64,000 bases of DNA, taken from NCBI RefSeq assembly GCF_002966125.1, contig NZ_CP027062.1:1426001-1490000 (forward strand), written 5' to 3'. The translations under genes were made by a program, and so were the position numbers. The DNA comes from Pukyongia salina. Its GTDB lineage: Bacteria > Bacteroidota > Bacteroidia > Flavobacteriales > Flavobacteriaceae. Below the pieces are notes generated by a model that did not search any database, was not told the DNA's origin, and saw only the letters and a program-made list of their open reading frames with translations. The number at the start of each line of letters is the position of its first letter. Position 1 is the first letter of the stretch. Below, piece by piece: positions 27,806-38,871 of the stretch.

Positions 27806-28702
27806 ATGCTTCAACACTTCGATCAGCGAAATGCAGATATCCAGGTATTTATAAAAGACAGGCTCTATCCCAGGTCCGAAGCAAAAGTTTCGGTATTTGA
27901 CAGCTCAGTACAGGGAGGCGATGCTGTATGGGAGGGGTTAAGGGTCTATCCTGAAGGAATAGTTTGTCTTGAAAAACATCTGGAGCGATTACATCAATCT
28001 GCCAAGACCCTGGCATTTACTGATATACCATCCAAGTCTTTCATTAGGGATGCGATAAAACAGACGCTCGAAGCGAATAAAATGACAAACGATACCCATA
28101 TCAGGCTCACATTAACTCGCGGGGAAAAGATAACAAGCGGGATGGATCCCAGATTAAACCAAAATGGTAGTTGCCTCATAGTTTTAGCCGAATGGAAACC
28201 GCTCGTATACGACAATGCCGGAGGAATAAAAGTAATAAGTAGTAGTCAGCGTAGAAATGGGCCGCAATACCTGGATAGTAAGATCCATCACAATAACCTG
28301 CTTAATAATATATTGGCGAAGATCCAGGCCAATATTGCAGGTAAGGACGCCGGACTTATGCTGGATGAGCGCGGTTTTGTTGCAGAGCTTAATGGAAGTA
28401 ACTTGTTTATGGTGAAAGGGGAAGCGGTCTTTACCCCGTACGCCAATGCCTGTTTACCAGGTATTACCAGGGATACAGTGATCTCATTATGCAAGCAGCA
28501 CGGTATTGCTATCTATGAAGCAGACCTCTCTCTTTCTCAATTTATAAATGCAGATGGTGTTTTTGCCACTGGTACAATGGGGGAACTAACGCCTGTGATC
28601 GAAATAGACGGAAGGCAAATTTCGAAGCAAAATGAATTAATGGAAAAGATTAGGAACATTTTTAGTGATTCGATTCGAAATTTATGCGAACCCCTTATAT
28701 AA
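27806..28702 (+). CDS. PLP-dependent class IV aminotransferase (BCAT/DAAT-like)
   Basis: The 298-aa product has the fold-type IV layout: an N-terminal loop with GGDAVWEGLRVYPEG, R/K-rich HIRLTLTRG, the PLP-lysine segment (LDSKIHHNNLLNNILAK, Lys in DSK), and the phosphate-binding ELNGSNLFMV and GITRDTVI motifs. It could be a branched-chain aminotransferase, a D-amino acid aminotransferase or aminodeoxychorismate lyase; sequence alone does not separate these. It is co-transcribed with the sulfotransferase-like gene. Confidence 0.88.
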   Translation: MLQHFDQRNADIQVFIKDRLYPRSEAKVSVFDSSVQGGDAVWEGLRVYPEGIVCLEKHLERLHQSAKTLAFTDIPSKSFIRDAIKQTLEANKMTNDTHIRLTLTRGEKITSGMDPRLNQNGSCLIVLAEWKPLVYDNAGGIKVISSSQRRNGPQYLDSKIHHNNLLNNILAKIQANIAGKDAGLMLDERGFVAELNGSNLFMVKGEAVFTPYANACLPGITRDTVISLCKQHGIAIYEADLSLSQFINADGVFATGTMGELTPVIEIDGRQISKQNELMEKIRNIFSDSIRNLCEPLI

Positions 28703-28871
28703 GAATGCTAATATTATGTGAATGAATATATTATGCATGAATAATAGTTTTCCATATTATTAAATTGAAGAGTTTTAAATATAAAATCGTTAAAAAAACC
28801 CCTGTTTTCTTAAGAACATGCTAAATTTATCTATATATTTAGCCGAATTTACTAATTAACATTTTACTAAT

Positions 28872-31631
28872 ATGAAGGCAATTATAGCTTTATTTTGCTT
28901 GTGTTTGAGTACAATTACTTTTGCGCAAACCGATATCAGCGGTAAGGTGGTCGATGAATCTGCGGAACCCATTTTGGGAGCCAATGTGATTGTTGTTGGA
29001 ACCGGAACGGGTACCGCAACAGATTTCGACGGAAATTTTACCCTCAGAGTGGACCAGTCTCCGCCATTTACCGTACAGATTTCGAGCATTGGTTTCGAAT
29101 CTCAAAATGTCGAAATAACAACCAATAATCAGGTTGTAAATATCACCCTAGCCGAGGGGTCTGTATTGGATGAAGTTGTAATCTCGGCTTCAAGAACTCC
29201 CGAACGTATCTTTGAATCTCCGGTAACAGTGGAAAGATTTGATATTCAGGATATCAAATACACTGCAAGTGCAGATTTTTACGACGGTATCGAACAAATA
29301 AAAGGAGTAGATATCAACACCAGTAGTTTAACGTTCAAATCGGTGAATACGAGAGGTTTCGCCACTATTGCAAATGAGCGTTTTGTACAGCTGGTAGACG
29401 GAATGGATAACAGTTCTCCGGCTCTTAACTTCGTTTTGGGTAATCTTTTAGGAATGACCGAATTAGATGTTAATAGTATTGAACTACTTCCCGGGGCATC
29501 TTCGGCACTTTATGGGGCCAACGCCTTTAACGGGATCTTGTTCATGACGAGTAAAAATCCTTTCGACCACCAGGGAATCAGTGCCTATTATAAGCGTGGA
29601 ATAACCTCACAGATCGCCGCAGGTGATAACGAATTCTATGACATGGGGATTCGGGCAGCACATGCCTTTTCGCCAAAATTTGCGGGAAAAGTGAACCTGG
29701 CTATCATGAATGGAACAGATTGGTTCGCGACCAATGAAGTGGACGCAGTAAATCCTGGTAGAACGAGAGAACACCCTGGATATGACGGGTTAAATGTTTA
29801 CGGGGATGAAGTTGCGACCAACATTAGAGGAGTTGGGGTGACCCTGGCAAACTTGGGCTTGATTCCTCCGGGCGCCGAAAATCTTCTACCTAATGACATC
29901 GTTAGTAGAACAGGTTATTCAGAAAGAGACTTAACAAACTATAATGCGGAAAGTGTAAAATTTGATGCTGCCCTACATTTCAGACCTTGGGAAAATGACT
30001 TCGAGATCATATATGTGGGGAAAGTTGGTGTTGGTTCTACTATCTATCAAGGTGGACAGAGATACGAGATCAAGAATTTTTTCCTTCAGCAGCATAAACT
30101 AGAAGTAAAAAGTGATAATTTCTTTATTCGAGGTTATATAACCGACGAAAATGCCGGAGATTCCAATAACATGGGTCTATCTGGGGTGAATGTAAACCGT
30201 GCCTGGAAAGACGACTCAACCTGGTTTGGTGAGTATGCAGGAGCTTATATTCAAGCAACTCTAGGAGGGGCAAATTCGGAAATGGCGCACGCTATTGCAA
30301 GACAAACCGCCGAAACGGGACGTCTTATACCCGGTACTCCGGAATTCGAAAGAGTTTTAGCACGTGTTAAGGCGGATGCAGATGTGAATACGGGATCCAA
30401 ACTTCAGGATCAAACACAGCTTTACCATGCCGATGCGAATTACAATTTCAGTCACATCACTAGTGATTTTGCCGATATTCAGGTTGGGGGATCATACAGA
30501 AAATACAGGTTGAATTCTTCAGGTACTATCTTTACCGATGGTGACGGACCTATTACATATTCGGAAGTGGGTGCCTATACTCAAATTCAGAAGAAACTAG
30601 CCGATGATCGTTTAAAATTAACAGGATCTGTGCGTTACGACAAATCCGAATTATTTGATGGTCAATTCACTCCCAGGATAGCCGTAGGTTATACGGCCGG
30701 TGCAAATAGAAACCACAACATTAGGGTTTCTTATCAGTCTGCCTTTAGAAACCCAACTACCCAGGATCTATTTATTGGCCTTGATATAGGAAGAGCGATC
30801 CTTGTAGGTTCTGCCGAAAGCAATCTGGACAGAGATGTTCGAACTTTTCCATTAAGTGGAGGAGGTCAGCAGGCTACGGGATCCAGTACGGCAACTATAG
30901 CAGGACGAGCCGCATATGAAAACTCGTTTTCGGCCAGCTCTGTAACAAACGGTACTCCGGAAGTCGCAAATATCAACCTGGTGAAACCAGAAGAAGCAGA
31001 TGTGTACGAAATAGGATATCGTGGAAAGATCTTCAATTTTATTATTGATGCCAGCGCACACTACAGTCAGTATACCAATTTTATTTCCAATGAAAATGTT
31101 ATCGTACCCTTGTACGGAACAGCAGGAGATGGATCGCTGTCATTACTGGCTCTACAAAATGGTGATTTCAAGGTATACCAAACGTATACTAATGCCGACG
31201 TAGATGTGAAAGGCTTTGGAGGTTCTATTGGTGTTAGTACTAAGATCATTCAGAAGATCAATCTGGGTGTGAACTATACTTATGCAGAACAGGATTTCGA
31301 TCAGGCCGGGAATCCGGATTTCAGAACAAATTTCAATACCCCAATGCACAAAGTAAAGGCATCGTTGAGATATACGGATCTTTTCCCAAATTTTGGATTT
31401 GGTGTTAATGCTAGATGGAGTGATGAGTATTTCTGGCAAGCTGGTTTTGGTGATGGGATCGTTCCCTCATATACAGTCTTGGATGCACAGGTGAACTACA
31501 AGATTCCGAAGTTGAAAACCATGTTGAAAATTGGAGCCACTAATTTGTTAAACGACGAGTATTTTACCGCGTTTGGGGCACCAAATATTGGGGCACAGTA
31601 CTATGCTTCTCTTATTATTAACAACCTTTAA
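28872..31631 (+). CDS. TonB-dependent receptor with carboxypeptidase-regulatory-like N-domain
   Basis: A 919-aa outer-membrane receptor. Signal peptide MKAIIALFCLCLSTITFAQ, CarboxypepD_reg-like domain (DISGKVVDESAEPILGANV, residues about 20-105), TonB box-like VLDEVVISASR, plug domain (SVNTRGFATIANERFVQLVDG, LLPGASSALYGANAFNGIL) and a 22-strand-type barrel ending YYASLIINNL with a C-terminal Leu. It is followed 10 bases later by an SGNH-hydrolase lipoprotein, likely its surface partner in place of a SusD. The 169-base gap before it holds TATATTTA, only a near match to a -7 box. The substrate is not evident. Confidence 0.93.
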   Translation: MKAIIALFCLCLSTITFAQTDISGKVVDESAEPILGANVIVVGTGTGTATDFDGNFTLRVDQSPPFTVQISSIGFESQNVEITTNNQVVNITLAEGSVLDEVVISASRTPERIFESPVTVERFDIQDIKYTASADFYDGIEQIKGVDINTSSLTFKSVNTRGFATIANERFVQLVDGMDNSSPALNFVLGNLLGMTELDVNSIELLPGASSALYGANAFNGILFMTSKNPFDHQGISAYYKRGITSQIAAGDNEFYDMGIRAAHAFSPKFAGKVNLAIMNGTDWFATNEVDAVNPGRTREHPGYDGLNVYGDEVATNIRGVGVTLANLGLIPPGAENLLPNDIVSRTGYSERDLTNYNAESVKFDAALHFRPWENDFEIIYVGKVGVGSTIYQGGQRYEIKNFFLQQHKLEVKSDNFFIRGYITDENAGDSNNMGLSGVNVNRAWKDDSTWFGEYAGAYIQATLGGANSEMAHAIARQTAETGRLIPGTPEFERVLARVKADADVNTGSKLQDQTQLYHADANYNFSHITSDFADIQVGGSYRKYRLNSSGTIFTDGDGPITYSEVGAYTQIQKKLADDRLKLTGSVRYDKSELFDGQFTPRIAVGYTAGANRNHNIRVSYQSAFRNPTTQDLFIGLDIGRAILVGSAESNLDRDVRTFPLSGGGQQATGSSTATIAGRAAYENSFSASSVTNGTPEVANINLVKPEEADVYEIGYRGKIFNFIIDASAHYSQYTNFISNENVIVPLYGTAGDGSLSLLALQNGDFKVYQTYTNADVDVKGFGGSIGVSTKIIQKINLGVNYTYAEQDFDQAGNPDFRTNFNTPMHKVKASLRYTDLFPNFGFGVNARWSDEYFWQAGFGDGIVPSYTVLDAQVNYKIPKLKTMLKIGATNLLNDEYFTAFGAPNIGAQYYASLIINNL

Positions 31632-31641
31632 AATTTAGTCT

Positions 31642-33144
31642 ATGAAAAATTTATATAAAAATAGATTTCTACTGCTTCCGGTTCTGGGAATGTTACTCCT
31701 TGCCGGTTGTGAGAATGACGATATCCCGGTTGTTGAAGAAGAACCGGTAGTGCCTTTGGTGGCCGGATCGGCAAATGTCTCGAATTATGTTGCCGTGGGG
31801 AATTCACTTACCGCTGGATTCACAGACGGAGCATTGTTTATACTGGGGCAGGAAAACTCTTTCCCTAACCTGTTGTCGCAAAAATTTGCAATGATAGGCG
31901 GAGGTGCTTTCACACAACCGTTAATGAACGATAACATAGGTGGCGCCTTACTGGGTGGGGTACAGATCCTGGGACCACGATTATATTTCGATGGTGCGGG
32001 GCCGGCTCCTCTCAATCAGACACCAACCACAGAGATATCAAATATCCAGGCCGGACCCTATAATAATATGGGAGTTCCCGGAGCTAAAAGTTTCCATCTC
32101 CTTGCCAATGGTTATGGTAATTTAGCCGGGGTGCAGGCAGGTTTGGCTAATCCGTACTTTGTACGAATGGCCTCAAATCCTAACGCTTCTATGCTGGAAG
32201 ATGCTGCCTCTCAAAATGCGTCATTCTATTCATTGTGGATAGGAAATAATGATGTTTTAAGCTACGCCACATCAGGTGGTGCCGGAACAGATCAAACCGG
32301 GAATCCGGATCCTTCTACCTATGGTCCTAATGATATTACAGATCCTACTGCTTTTGCCGGGATCTATAATGCTATACTCGGGACTTTGGCCGGGAACGGT
32401 GCACAGGGAGTCGTGCTCAACATTCCTTATGTGTACACCATTCCTTACTTTACTACGGTACCTTTTAATCCCGTACCGGTTGATGCTGCAACAGCAGCGT
32501 TGGTGAATGGTGGATATGCACCGTACAATGCCGGATTACAACAAGCGCTTGGAGCAGGGTTGATCTCACCAGAAGAAGCTGCTGCCAGAACGATTAATTT
32601 CGTAGAAGGACAAAATGCGGTAGTGATCGAAGATGAATATCTCACCGACCTTTCAGGATTGGGACTGCCTAACTACAGGCAGGCAACAGCAGAGGATCTA
32701 CCTACCTTGCTAAGTGCTTCCTTTATTGGTACGCTTGTAGGAGGAAATCCAACTCTTATAAACGGAGTTACAGTTCCGTTGTCAGATCAGTGGGTACTCA
32801 CCGCAGATGAAGTTGCAGAAGTTACAGTTGCAACCGATGCGTTCAACGCTGTCATTGCTTCAGCTGCTAGTTCAAATGGGGCAATACTTATCGACGCAAA
32901 TGCGCTTATGCAGCAGATCTTCGATACCGGAATCTCTTTCGATGAATTCGAACTGAACGGTAGTCTTGTCTTTGGTGGTACATTCTCCCTGGACGGAGTT
33001 CATCCAACAGCAAGAGGAAATGCTTTCGTTGCCAACCAGATCCTGTTAGCCATGGATCAGGCCTTCGGAACTAATTTCGAAGCCGCCGGAGAGTTATTTA
33101 AGGCAGCCGACTTTACCACACTTTACCCCGAGATGTTACCGTAA
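31642..33144 (+). CDS. SGNH/GDSL-type hydrolase lipoprotein
   Basis: A 500-aa lipoprotein (lipobox LLAGC, Cys23). Catalytic blocks are recognisable: block I AVGNSLTAGF (Ser55; Asn replaces the Asp of GDSL), block III LWIGNNDVL with the Gly-x-Asn-Asp oxyanion pattern, and block V LDGVHPTARG with the Asp-x-x-His pair. So Ser, Asp and His are all kept. A large insert of about 250 residues separates blocks III and V. It is paired with the preceding TonB receptor and followed by a terminator. A lipase or esterase role releasing a nutrient for the receptor is plausible but inferred. Confidence 0.9.
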   Translation: MKNLYKNRFLLLPVLGMLLLAGCENDDIPVVEEEPVVPLVAGSANVSNYVAVGNSLTAGFTDGALFILGQENSFPNLLSQKFAMIGGGAFTQPLMNDNIGGALLGGVQILGPRLYFDGAGPAPLNQTPTTEISNIQAGPYNNMGVPGAKSFHLLANGYGNLAGVQAGLANPYFVRMASNPNASMLEDAASQNASFYSLWIGNNDVLSYATSGGAGTDQTGNPDPSTYGPNDITDPTAFAGIYNAILGTLAGNGAQGVVLNIPYVYTIPYFTTVPFNPVPVDAATAALVNGGYAPYNAGLQQALGAGLISPEEAAARTINFVEGQNAVVIEDEYLTDLSGLGLPNYRQATAEDLPTLLSASFIGTLVGGNPTLINGVTVPLSDQWVLTADEVAEVTVATDAFNAVIASAASSNGAILIDANALMQQIFDTGISFDEFELNGSLVFGGTFSLDGVHPTARGNAFVANQILLAMDQAFGTNFEAAGELFKAADFTTLYPEMLP

Positions 33145-33169
33145 GCATTTCAGAATAACAAATAGCAAG

Positions 33170-33203
33170 GCCCTTTCAGAAAAAAAACTGGAAGGGCTTT
33201 TTA
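33170..33203 (+). terminator. Rho-independent terminator after the SGNH hydrolase gene
   Basis: The stem GCCCTTTCAG / CTGGAAGGGC has one G-T pair and an A-rich loop, followed by TTTTT. Confidence 0.8.
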
Positions 33204-33295
33204 ATTTCTGAAATAATTCACACCATGCGTGAAACCATAATAATAGTGCCCGAACCGTATCATCTTCAGCTCTGCTAAAAAATTAGTGAAATCGA

Positions 33296-33327
33296 TTGCA
33301 TTTTTAGGTTAGAAAAAACTATCTTTG
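33296..33327 (+). promoter_or_regulatory. Promoter of atpD-atpC
   Basis: TTG (33296-33298), a 21-base spacer, and TATCTTTG (33320-33327) match the Bacteroidota sigma factor consensus. The predicted 5' leader of about 55 bases contains the hairpin AGGGTG / CACCCT (33342-33360) without a T-run. Confidence 0.75.
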
Positions 33328-33386
33328 CACCGTTCTAAAACAGGGTGTTAAGAGCACCCTTATATAACTAAAAAATAAACCTTTAG

Positions 33387-34895
<1,509 letters not shown>

Positions 34896-34919
34896 ACTGA
34901 ACTTTGAATATTTAGAGAT

Positions 34920-35198
34920 ATGTACCTAGAAATCGTAACACCGGAAGCATCGTTAGTATCGGGAGAGGTTGAGTCTGTAACCGTACCAGGTGTTGAAGGT
35001 CCTTTCCAAATGCTGAACAATCACGCCCCTATAGTTTCATTACTTGATGCCGGGAAAGTGAAGTTCAGAGGGAATCCTACTATTGCCGAAGGATATGAGA
35101 ATAAGTTCGTGAAGGAACCTGATGGGAAATGGTCTTTAGAGATCAATAGCGGTACAGTAGAACTCAATAATAATAAAGTGATCGTACTGGCAGACTAA
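34920..35198 (+). CDS. atpC: F0F1 ATP synthase subunit epsilon, short form
   Basis: The 92-aa product contains the N-terminal beta-sandwich domain (LEIVTPEASLVSGEVESVTVPG, GPFQMLNNHAPIVSLLDAG). It lacks the C-terminal two-helix domain that inhibits ATP hydrolysis in about 135-aa forms. Such short epsilon subunits are normal in Flavobacteria. Co-transcribed with atpD and followed by a strong terminator. Confidence 0.95.
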   Translation: MYLEIVTPEASLVSGEVESVTVPGVEGPFQMLNNHAPIVSLLDAGKVKFRGNPTIAEGYENKFVKEPDGKWSLEINSGTVELNNNKVIVLAD

Positions 35199-35226
35199 TT
35201 TGCCAACCTACACATCAACAAACCTG

Positions 35227-35262
35227 ATCCCAAATTCCACCTAGGAGTTTGGGATTTTTCTT
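35227..35262 (+). terminator. Rho-independent terminator after atpC
   Basis: A perfect stem ATCCCAAA / TTTGGGAT with a 13-base loop runs into TTTTTCTTT. Confidence 0.85.
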
Positions 35263-35355
35263 TGGATTACTTCGTGCGGGATATCTAGCCATTCTCACAA
35301 AACCCGATTTTTGCTGATCCCTAAAGTTGTAGTGCCTGGGCACCTTAATCCTAAT

Positions 35356-35883
35356 TTATCGAAGCAGGATAAGATCCCATTCGTGGCCGTCTGAGACATA
35401 AGTAGAAATTTTCCTGAATCCGATCGCGTAATGCGCTTCCATGGATCTTGTGTTCTTACTATCTACTTCGGTAATAACACAATCAAACTCTGGACGGATA
35501 CCCTTTAGCATCTCTTCGTATAGTCTTCTGAAAATTCCCTGTTTCCTGTAATTCTTATCAATACAAATTTGTCCCATCACTATAAAATCGGTTCCCGAGT
35601 ATCTTTTTTTTATTTCTGAAAACATGGGTCGCAATATGGGGATCTCATCGCCAAATTTAGGATGCATACTAAGCGCATATCCTATTACTTGGTTGTTATC
35701 TACTGCTATAAAATGTTTACAGGCAGTATTCATCTGTTCTAGAAGCTCGAAATCGTGCTCCACAGTTACAAATCCTTCTGTTTTCTTTACTTCTGAAGGT
35801 ATTGAAGCCGGCAGATTTCGTTGTTGTAATTGAAGGATCTGATCTAACTCTGCCCGCGATTCAGCTCTTTTAAAATGCACCAT
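35356..35883 (-). CDS. GNAT-family N-acetyltransferase
   Basis: The 175-aa product has the GNAT acetyl-CoA-binding core (FIVMGQICIDKNYRKQGIFRRLYEEML, pattern Q/R-x-x-G-x-G/A near residue 110) and C-terminal NTRSMEAHYAIGFRKIS. It is a stand-alone gene with its own promoter. The acceptor substrate cannot be told from sequence. Confidence 0.88.
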   Translation of the reverse strand: MVHFKRAESRAELDQILQLQQRNLPASIPSEVKKTEGFVTVEHDFELLEQMNTACKHFIAVDNNQVIGYALSMHPKFGDEIPILRPMFSEIKKRYSGTDFIVMGQICIDKNYRKQGIFRRLYEEMLKGIRPEFDCVITEVDSKNTRSMEAHYAIGFRKISTYVSDGHEWDLILLR

Positions 35884-35912
35884 TACATCAAGGATTACGT
35901 CTATAGATATAA

Positions 35913-35945
35913 CAAATATAAATTAAGGAAGTTCATTATTTGCAA
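35913..35945 (-). promoter_or_regulatory. Promoter of the GNAT acetyltransferase gene
   Basis: On the minus strand, TTG (35943-35945), a 22-base spacer and TATATTTG (35913-35920) lie about 30 bases before the start codon. Confidence 0.6.
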
Positions 35946-36012
35946 CTATGTACAAACACTTCTGTAGGCCCAACATGTGGGGAAATGGATAAACCTATAG
36001 ACTTTGCCTATG

Positions 36013-37563
36013 TTATTTGATAATATATGTATTAGCTAATGAAAGAAAATCCTGCTCTTGCTTATGTGCCCAATGCTTGTCGTATCCAAATTCTTCGGCC
36101 ATAATTTCAGACACCATTTTACTGGCATACATTGCGGCCCTTGTATCCAATAGTAACAAACGAATTCTTCTTCCCAGGAAATCTTCAACAGTGCGGGCCA
36201 TTTCAAACCGTATACTCCAGACTATCTGCCCAACAGTATATGGATATTCCGGATGTATTTTGTCCTTATATTCGGGTTTTGAGGCTTCGAACCTGAGATA
36301 TTTTTCAACCTCCGAACCATAAATAAAAAGGTGGTCATGTCTAATTTCTTCAGCAGGTTTCACGTTTCCGTGTATTGCAATATCCTTTGTTACCGACCTG
36401 CTTTTGCGAAACCCATAGGTCTTAATAACTTTATCCACCACGTCTTCGGCCATTTTTCGATAGGTGGTCCATTTACCCCCTATAATACTAACTAGTTGAC
36501 CACTAACAATTATCTTATGACTGCGGGAAACTTCTTTGGTCTTAACTTCATCTCCCTTCGGCTTGACAAGAGGCCGTAGGCCCGAAAAGATCGATAGGAC
36601 GTCTTTTCGGCTTGCTTTTTTGCTGAGGTGAAGGTTGATGGTCTCCAAAATAAAATCGATCTCGGTCTCCTGTGCCCGGGGTTCGATCTTTGGCTTTTTA
36701 ATAAGGGTATCGGTTGTTCCGGCAATTACTTTATCATGCCAGGGGATAACGAACAGCACACGTCCGTCGGAGGTTTTAGGAATCATTATCGCTTTATCGC
36801 TGTTAAGAAATGAACGATCCAGAACCAAATGAATACCCTGGCTGGGGACAACTGTTTTCTTGTGGTTGGGATCCTGCATTTTCAGGATCTTGTCTGTAAA
36901 GATCCCGGTTGCATTTATCACAACTTTAGCTTTTACAGAATATCTCCTGTCTGTTTCGGTATTTACAGTTGTAACTCCACATACTTTACCCTCATCATTC
37001 TTGAGAAGGCTGGTAACTTTCATATAGTTCAAGGCAGTACCTCCGTGTTCTATGGCAGTTTGCGCCAGATTAAGTGCGAGTCTGGCATCATCGAATTGTC
37101 CGTCGAAATAAGAAACTCCACTTACAAGCTTATCTCTTTTTAGGGTTGGTAAGTAAGATTGTATTTTGTCTTTATTAACCCGCCTGGAACTTCCCAGGCT
37201 TAATTTTTTAGAAAGTAGATCGTAAAATTTAAGTCCGATCACATAGTAATATCCTCCCCACCAGGTGAAGTTTGGGATAATAAATTCCTGTTTCTTAAAT
37301 AAGTGGCGTGCGTTACGTGCCAGCAGGCCTCTTTCTTCAAGAGCCTCAATCACCAACTTTATATTTCCCTGGGCCAGATAACGTACTCCCCCGTGCAGCA
37401 GCTTGGTGCTCTTACTGGAAGTTCCTTTGGCAAAATCATATTGTTCCAAAAGAAGCGTTTTAAACCCTCTCGTTACTGCATCTACCGCTATACCTAAACC
37501 GCTGGCTCCACCTCCAATGATGATAAGGTCCCATTCTTCAACTGTTTCCAGTTGCAATAACAT
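36013..37563 (-). CDS. glpD: Glycerol-3-phosphate dehydrogenase/oxidase
   Basis: This membrane-associated FAD enzyme oxidises sn-glycerol-3-phosphate to dihydroxyacetone phosphate. It has the N-terminal FAD Rossmann motif DLIIIGGGASGLGI, the FAD-dependent GlpD segment FAKGTSSKSTKLLHGGVRYL, VINATGIFTD, and the C-terminal DAO_C domain (VWSIRFEMARTVEDFLGRR). I start it at ATG 37563 (516 aa); the longer frame begins with TTG at 37581 and adds six residues. It is alone and divergent from bioF. Confidence 0.95.
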   Translation of the reverse strand: MLLQLETVEEWDLIIIGGGASGLGIAVDAVTRGFKTLLLEQYDFAKGTSSKSTKLLHGGVRYLAQGNIKLVIEALEERGLLARNARHLFKKQEFIIPNFTWWGGYYYVIGLKFYDLLSKKLSLGSSRRVNKDKIQSYLPTLKRDKLVSGVSYFDGQFDDARLALNLAQTAIEHGGTALNYMKVTSLLKNDEGKVCGVTTVNTETDRRYSVKAKVVINATGIFTDKILKMQDPNHKKTVVPSQGIHLVLDRSFLNSDKAIMIPKTSDGRVLFVIPWHDKVIAGTTDTLIKKPKIEPRAQETEIDFILETINLHLSKKASRKDVLSIFSGLRPLVKPKGDEVKTKEVSRSHKIIVSGQLVSIIGGKWTTYRKMAEDVVDKVIKTYGFRKSRSVTKDIAIHGNVKPAEEIRHDHLFIYGSEVEKYLRFEASKPEYKDKIHPEYPYTVGQIVWSIRFEMARTVEDFLGRRIRLLLLDTRAAMYASKMVSEIMAEEFGYDKHWAHKQEQDFLSLANTYIIK

Positions 37564-37713
37564 TTTGTCTCGGTTTGTCAAGGTAGGTTTGCGTTTTAGT
37601 GCAATTTCATTTAAAGCTAGACAAAAAATAAGGATAAAAAAAGGGGTTAGAAACCGGTTGATGTCAAGTGAGTAGTTTTTGATAAAAATGAAGCAATTGT
37701 GAGTGCGAGATTG

Positions 37714-37721
37714 TATTTTTG
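37714..37721 (+). promoter_or_regulatory. TATTTTTG -7 element directly before bioF
   Basis: A perfect TAnnTTTG box ends 4 bases before the bioF ATG. A -7 box here would start the transcript at or beside the ATG, so bioF mRNA may be leaderless. No TTG is seen at the proper -33 spacing. Confidence 0.5.
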
Positions 37722-37725
37722 AACC

Positions 37726-38871
37726 ATGGATAAATTGCCTGAAAAACTACTTAAAAAATTACAAAAAAGGGAAGAAGGGAATGCGCTCAGGCAATTGAAT
37801 ATTACTCATGGTTTAACCGATTTTTCCTCTAACGATTACCTGGGGTTTGCATCCAGTAAATCCATTTCAGACAGAGCATACGAACTTTTAAATGAATACG
37901 GCGAACATTTAAATGGTTCAACAGGGTCCCGGCTGTTAACGGGCAACAGCCGGTTGATTGAAACTGCAGAAAGGAGTATTGCAAAAATTCATGACAGCCC
38001 TTCCGCTCTTATATTCAATAGTGGTTATGCCGCTAATCTTGGTGTTATAAGCTGCATTCCACAAAGAGGAGATGTGATTCTTTACGATGAACTGGTTCAT
38101 GCCTCTATAAGAGAAGGAATAGTTCTCAGCCATGCAAAGGTTACAAAATTTGCACATAACGATCTTCAAGATCTAGAGCAAAAGCTAAACCTAATTACTA
38201 GAGAGCCCCAGCGGGAATGTTATGTGATCACAGAATCCGTCTTTTCCATGGATGGAGATATACCAGACCTGCAGGCCCTGGTAACTTTGTGCAAGAATTA
38301 TAACTGTAGACTTATACTCGATGAAGCACATGCCATTGGTTTAACGCAAAAGGGGCTCGTAGTAAGTGAAGGGCTAACAAACCAGGTGTTCGCCAGGGTG
38401 GTTACCTTCGGAAAGGCCCTTGGTTGCCATGGAGCCGTGGTGTTGGGTTCGGAGGATCTCAGGGCCTATTTGGTTAATTATGCAAGAAGCTTCATTTATA
38501 GTACAGCCTTGTCTCCACATAGCGTGGCCACGATCAAAGCAGCCTATGAACATCTTGATTCTGAAATAGGATTAGAAAATATTCAGAAATTAAATAGTAA
38601 TATAGCTATATTACGTTCATACATTGAAAAATACAACATCTCGAAGCAATTTTTACCAAGTGATAGCGCCGTTCAGGCTATGCTTATACCGGGAAATGAG
38701 AAGGTAAAGGCCATTTCGGAGCGATTATATAAAGATGGGTTTGATGTTCGTCCTATAATGTCGCCCACTGTACCACCCACCAAAGAACGACTACGTATTT
38801 GCCTTCATTCTTTTAATACCGAAGCCGAAATAGAAAGCTTAATAAAGTTATTGGCACAAATAACCCTATGA
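37726..38871 (+). CDS. bioF: 8-amino-7-oxononanoate synthase (BioF-type)
   Basis: BioF condenses pimeloyl-ACP (or -CoA) with alanine. The 381-aa PLP enzyme of the alpha-oxoamine synthase family shows FSSNDYLGFA, NGSTGSRLLTGN, ILDEAHAIG and the PLP lysine in VTFGKALGCHG. Its tandem with bioD and bioA makes BioF the best assignment over the related KBL or serine palmitoyltransferase. bioD starts within its last codons (ATGA overlap). Confidence 0.93.
   Translation: MDKLPEKLLKKLQKREEGNALRQLNITHGLTDFSSNDYLGFASSKSISDRAYELLNEYGEHLNGSTGSRLLTGNSRLIETAERSIAKIHDSPSALIFNSGYAANLGVISCIPQRGDVILYDELVHASIREGIVLSHAKVTKFAHNDLQDLEQKLNLITREPQRECYVITESVFSMDGDIPDLQALVTLCKNYNCRLILDEAHAIGLTQKGLVVSEGLTNQVFARVVTFGKALGCHGAVVLGSEDLRAYLVNYARSFIYSTALSPHSVATIKAAYEHLDSEIGLENIQKLNSNIAILRSYIEKYNISKQFLPSDSAVQAMLIPGNEKVKAISERLYKDGFDVRPIMSPTVPPTKERLRICLHSFNTEAEIESLIKLLAQITL

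Noticed and set aside
28703-28871. Promoter for the TonB receptor
   Set aside because: Only TATATTTA, an imperfect -7 match, with no -33 partner; not listed as a feature.
33204-33295. Small RNA gene in the gap before atpD
   Set aside because: No promoter-hairpin-terminator combination is visible; only the atpD promoter at its end is supported.
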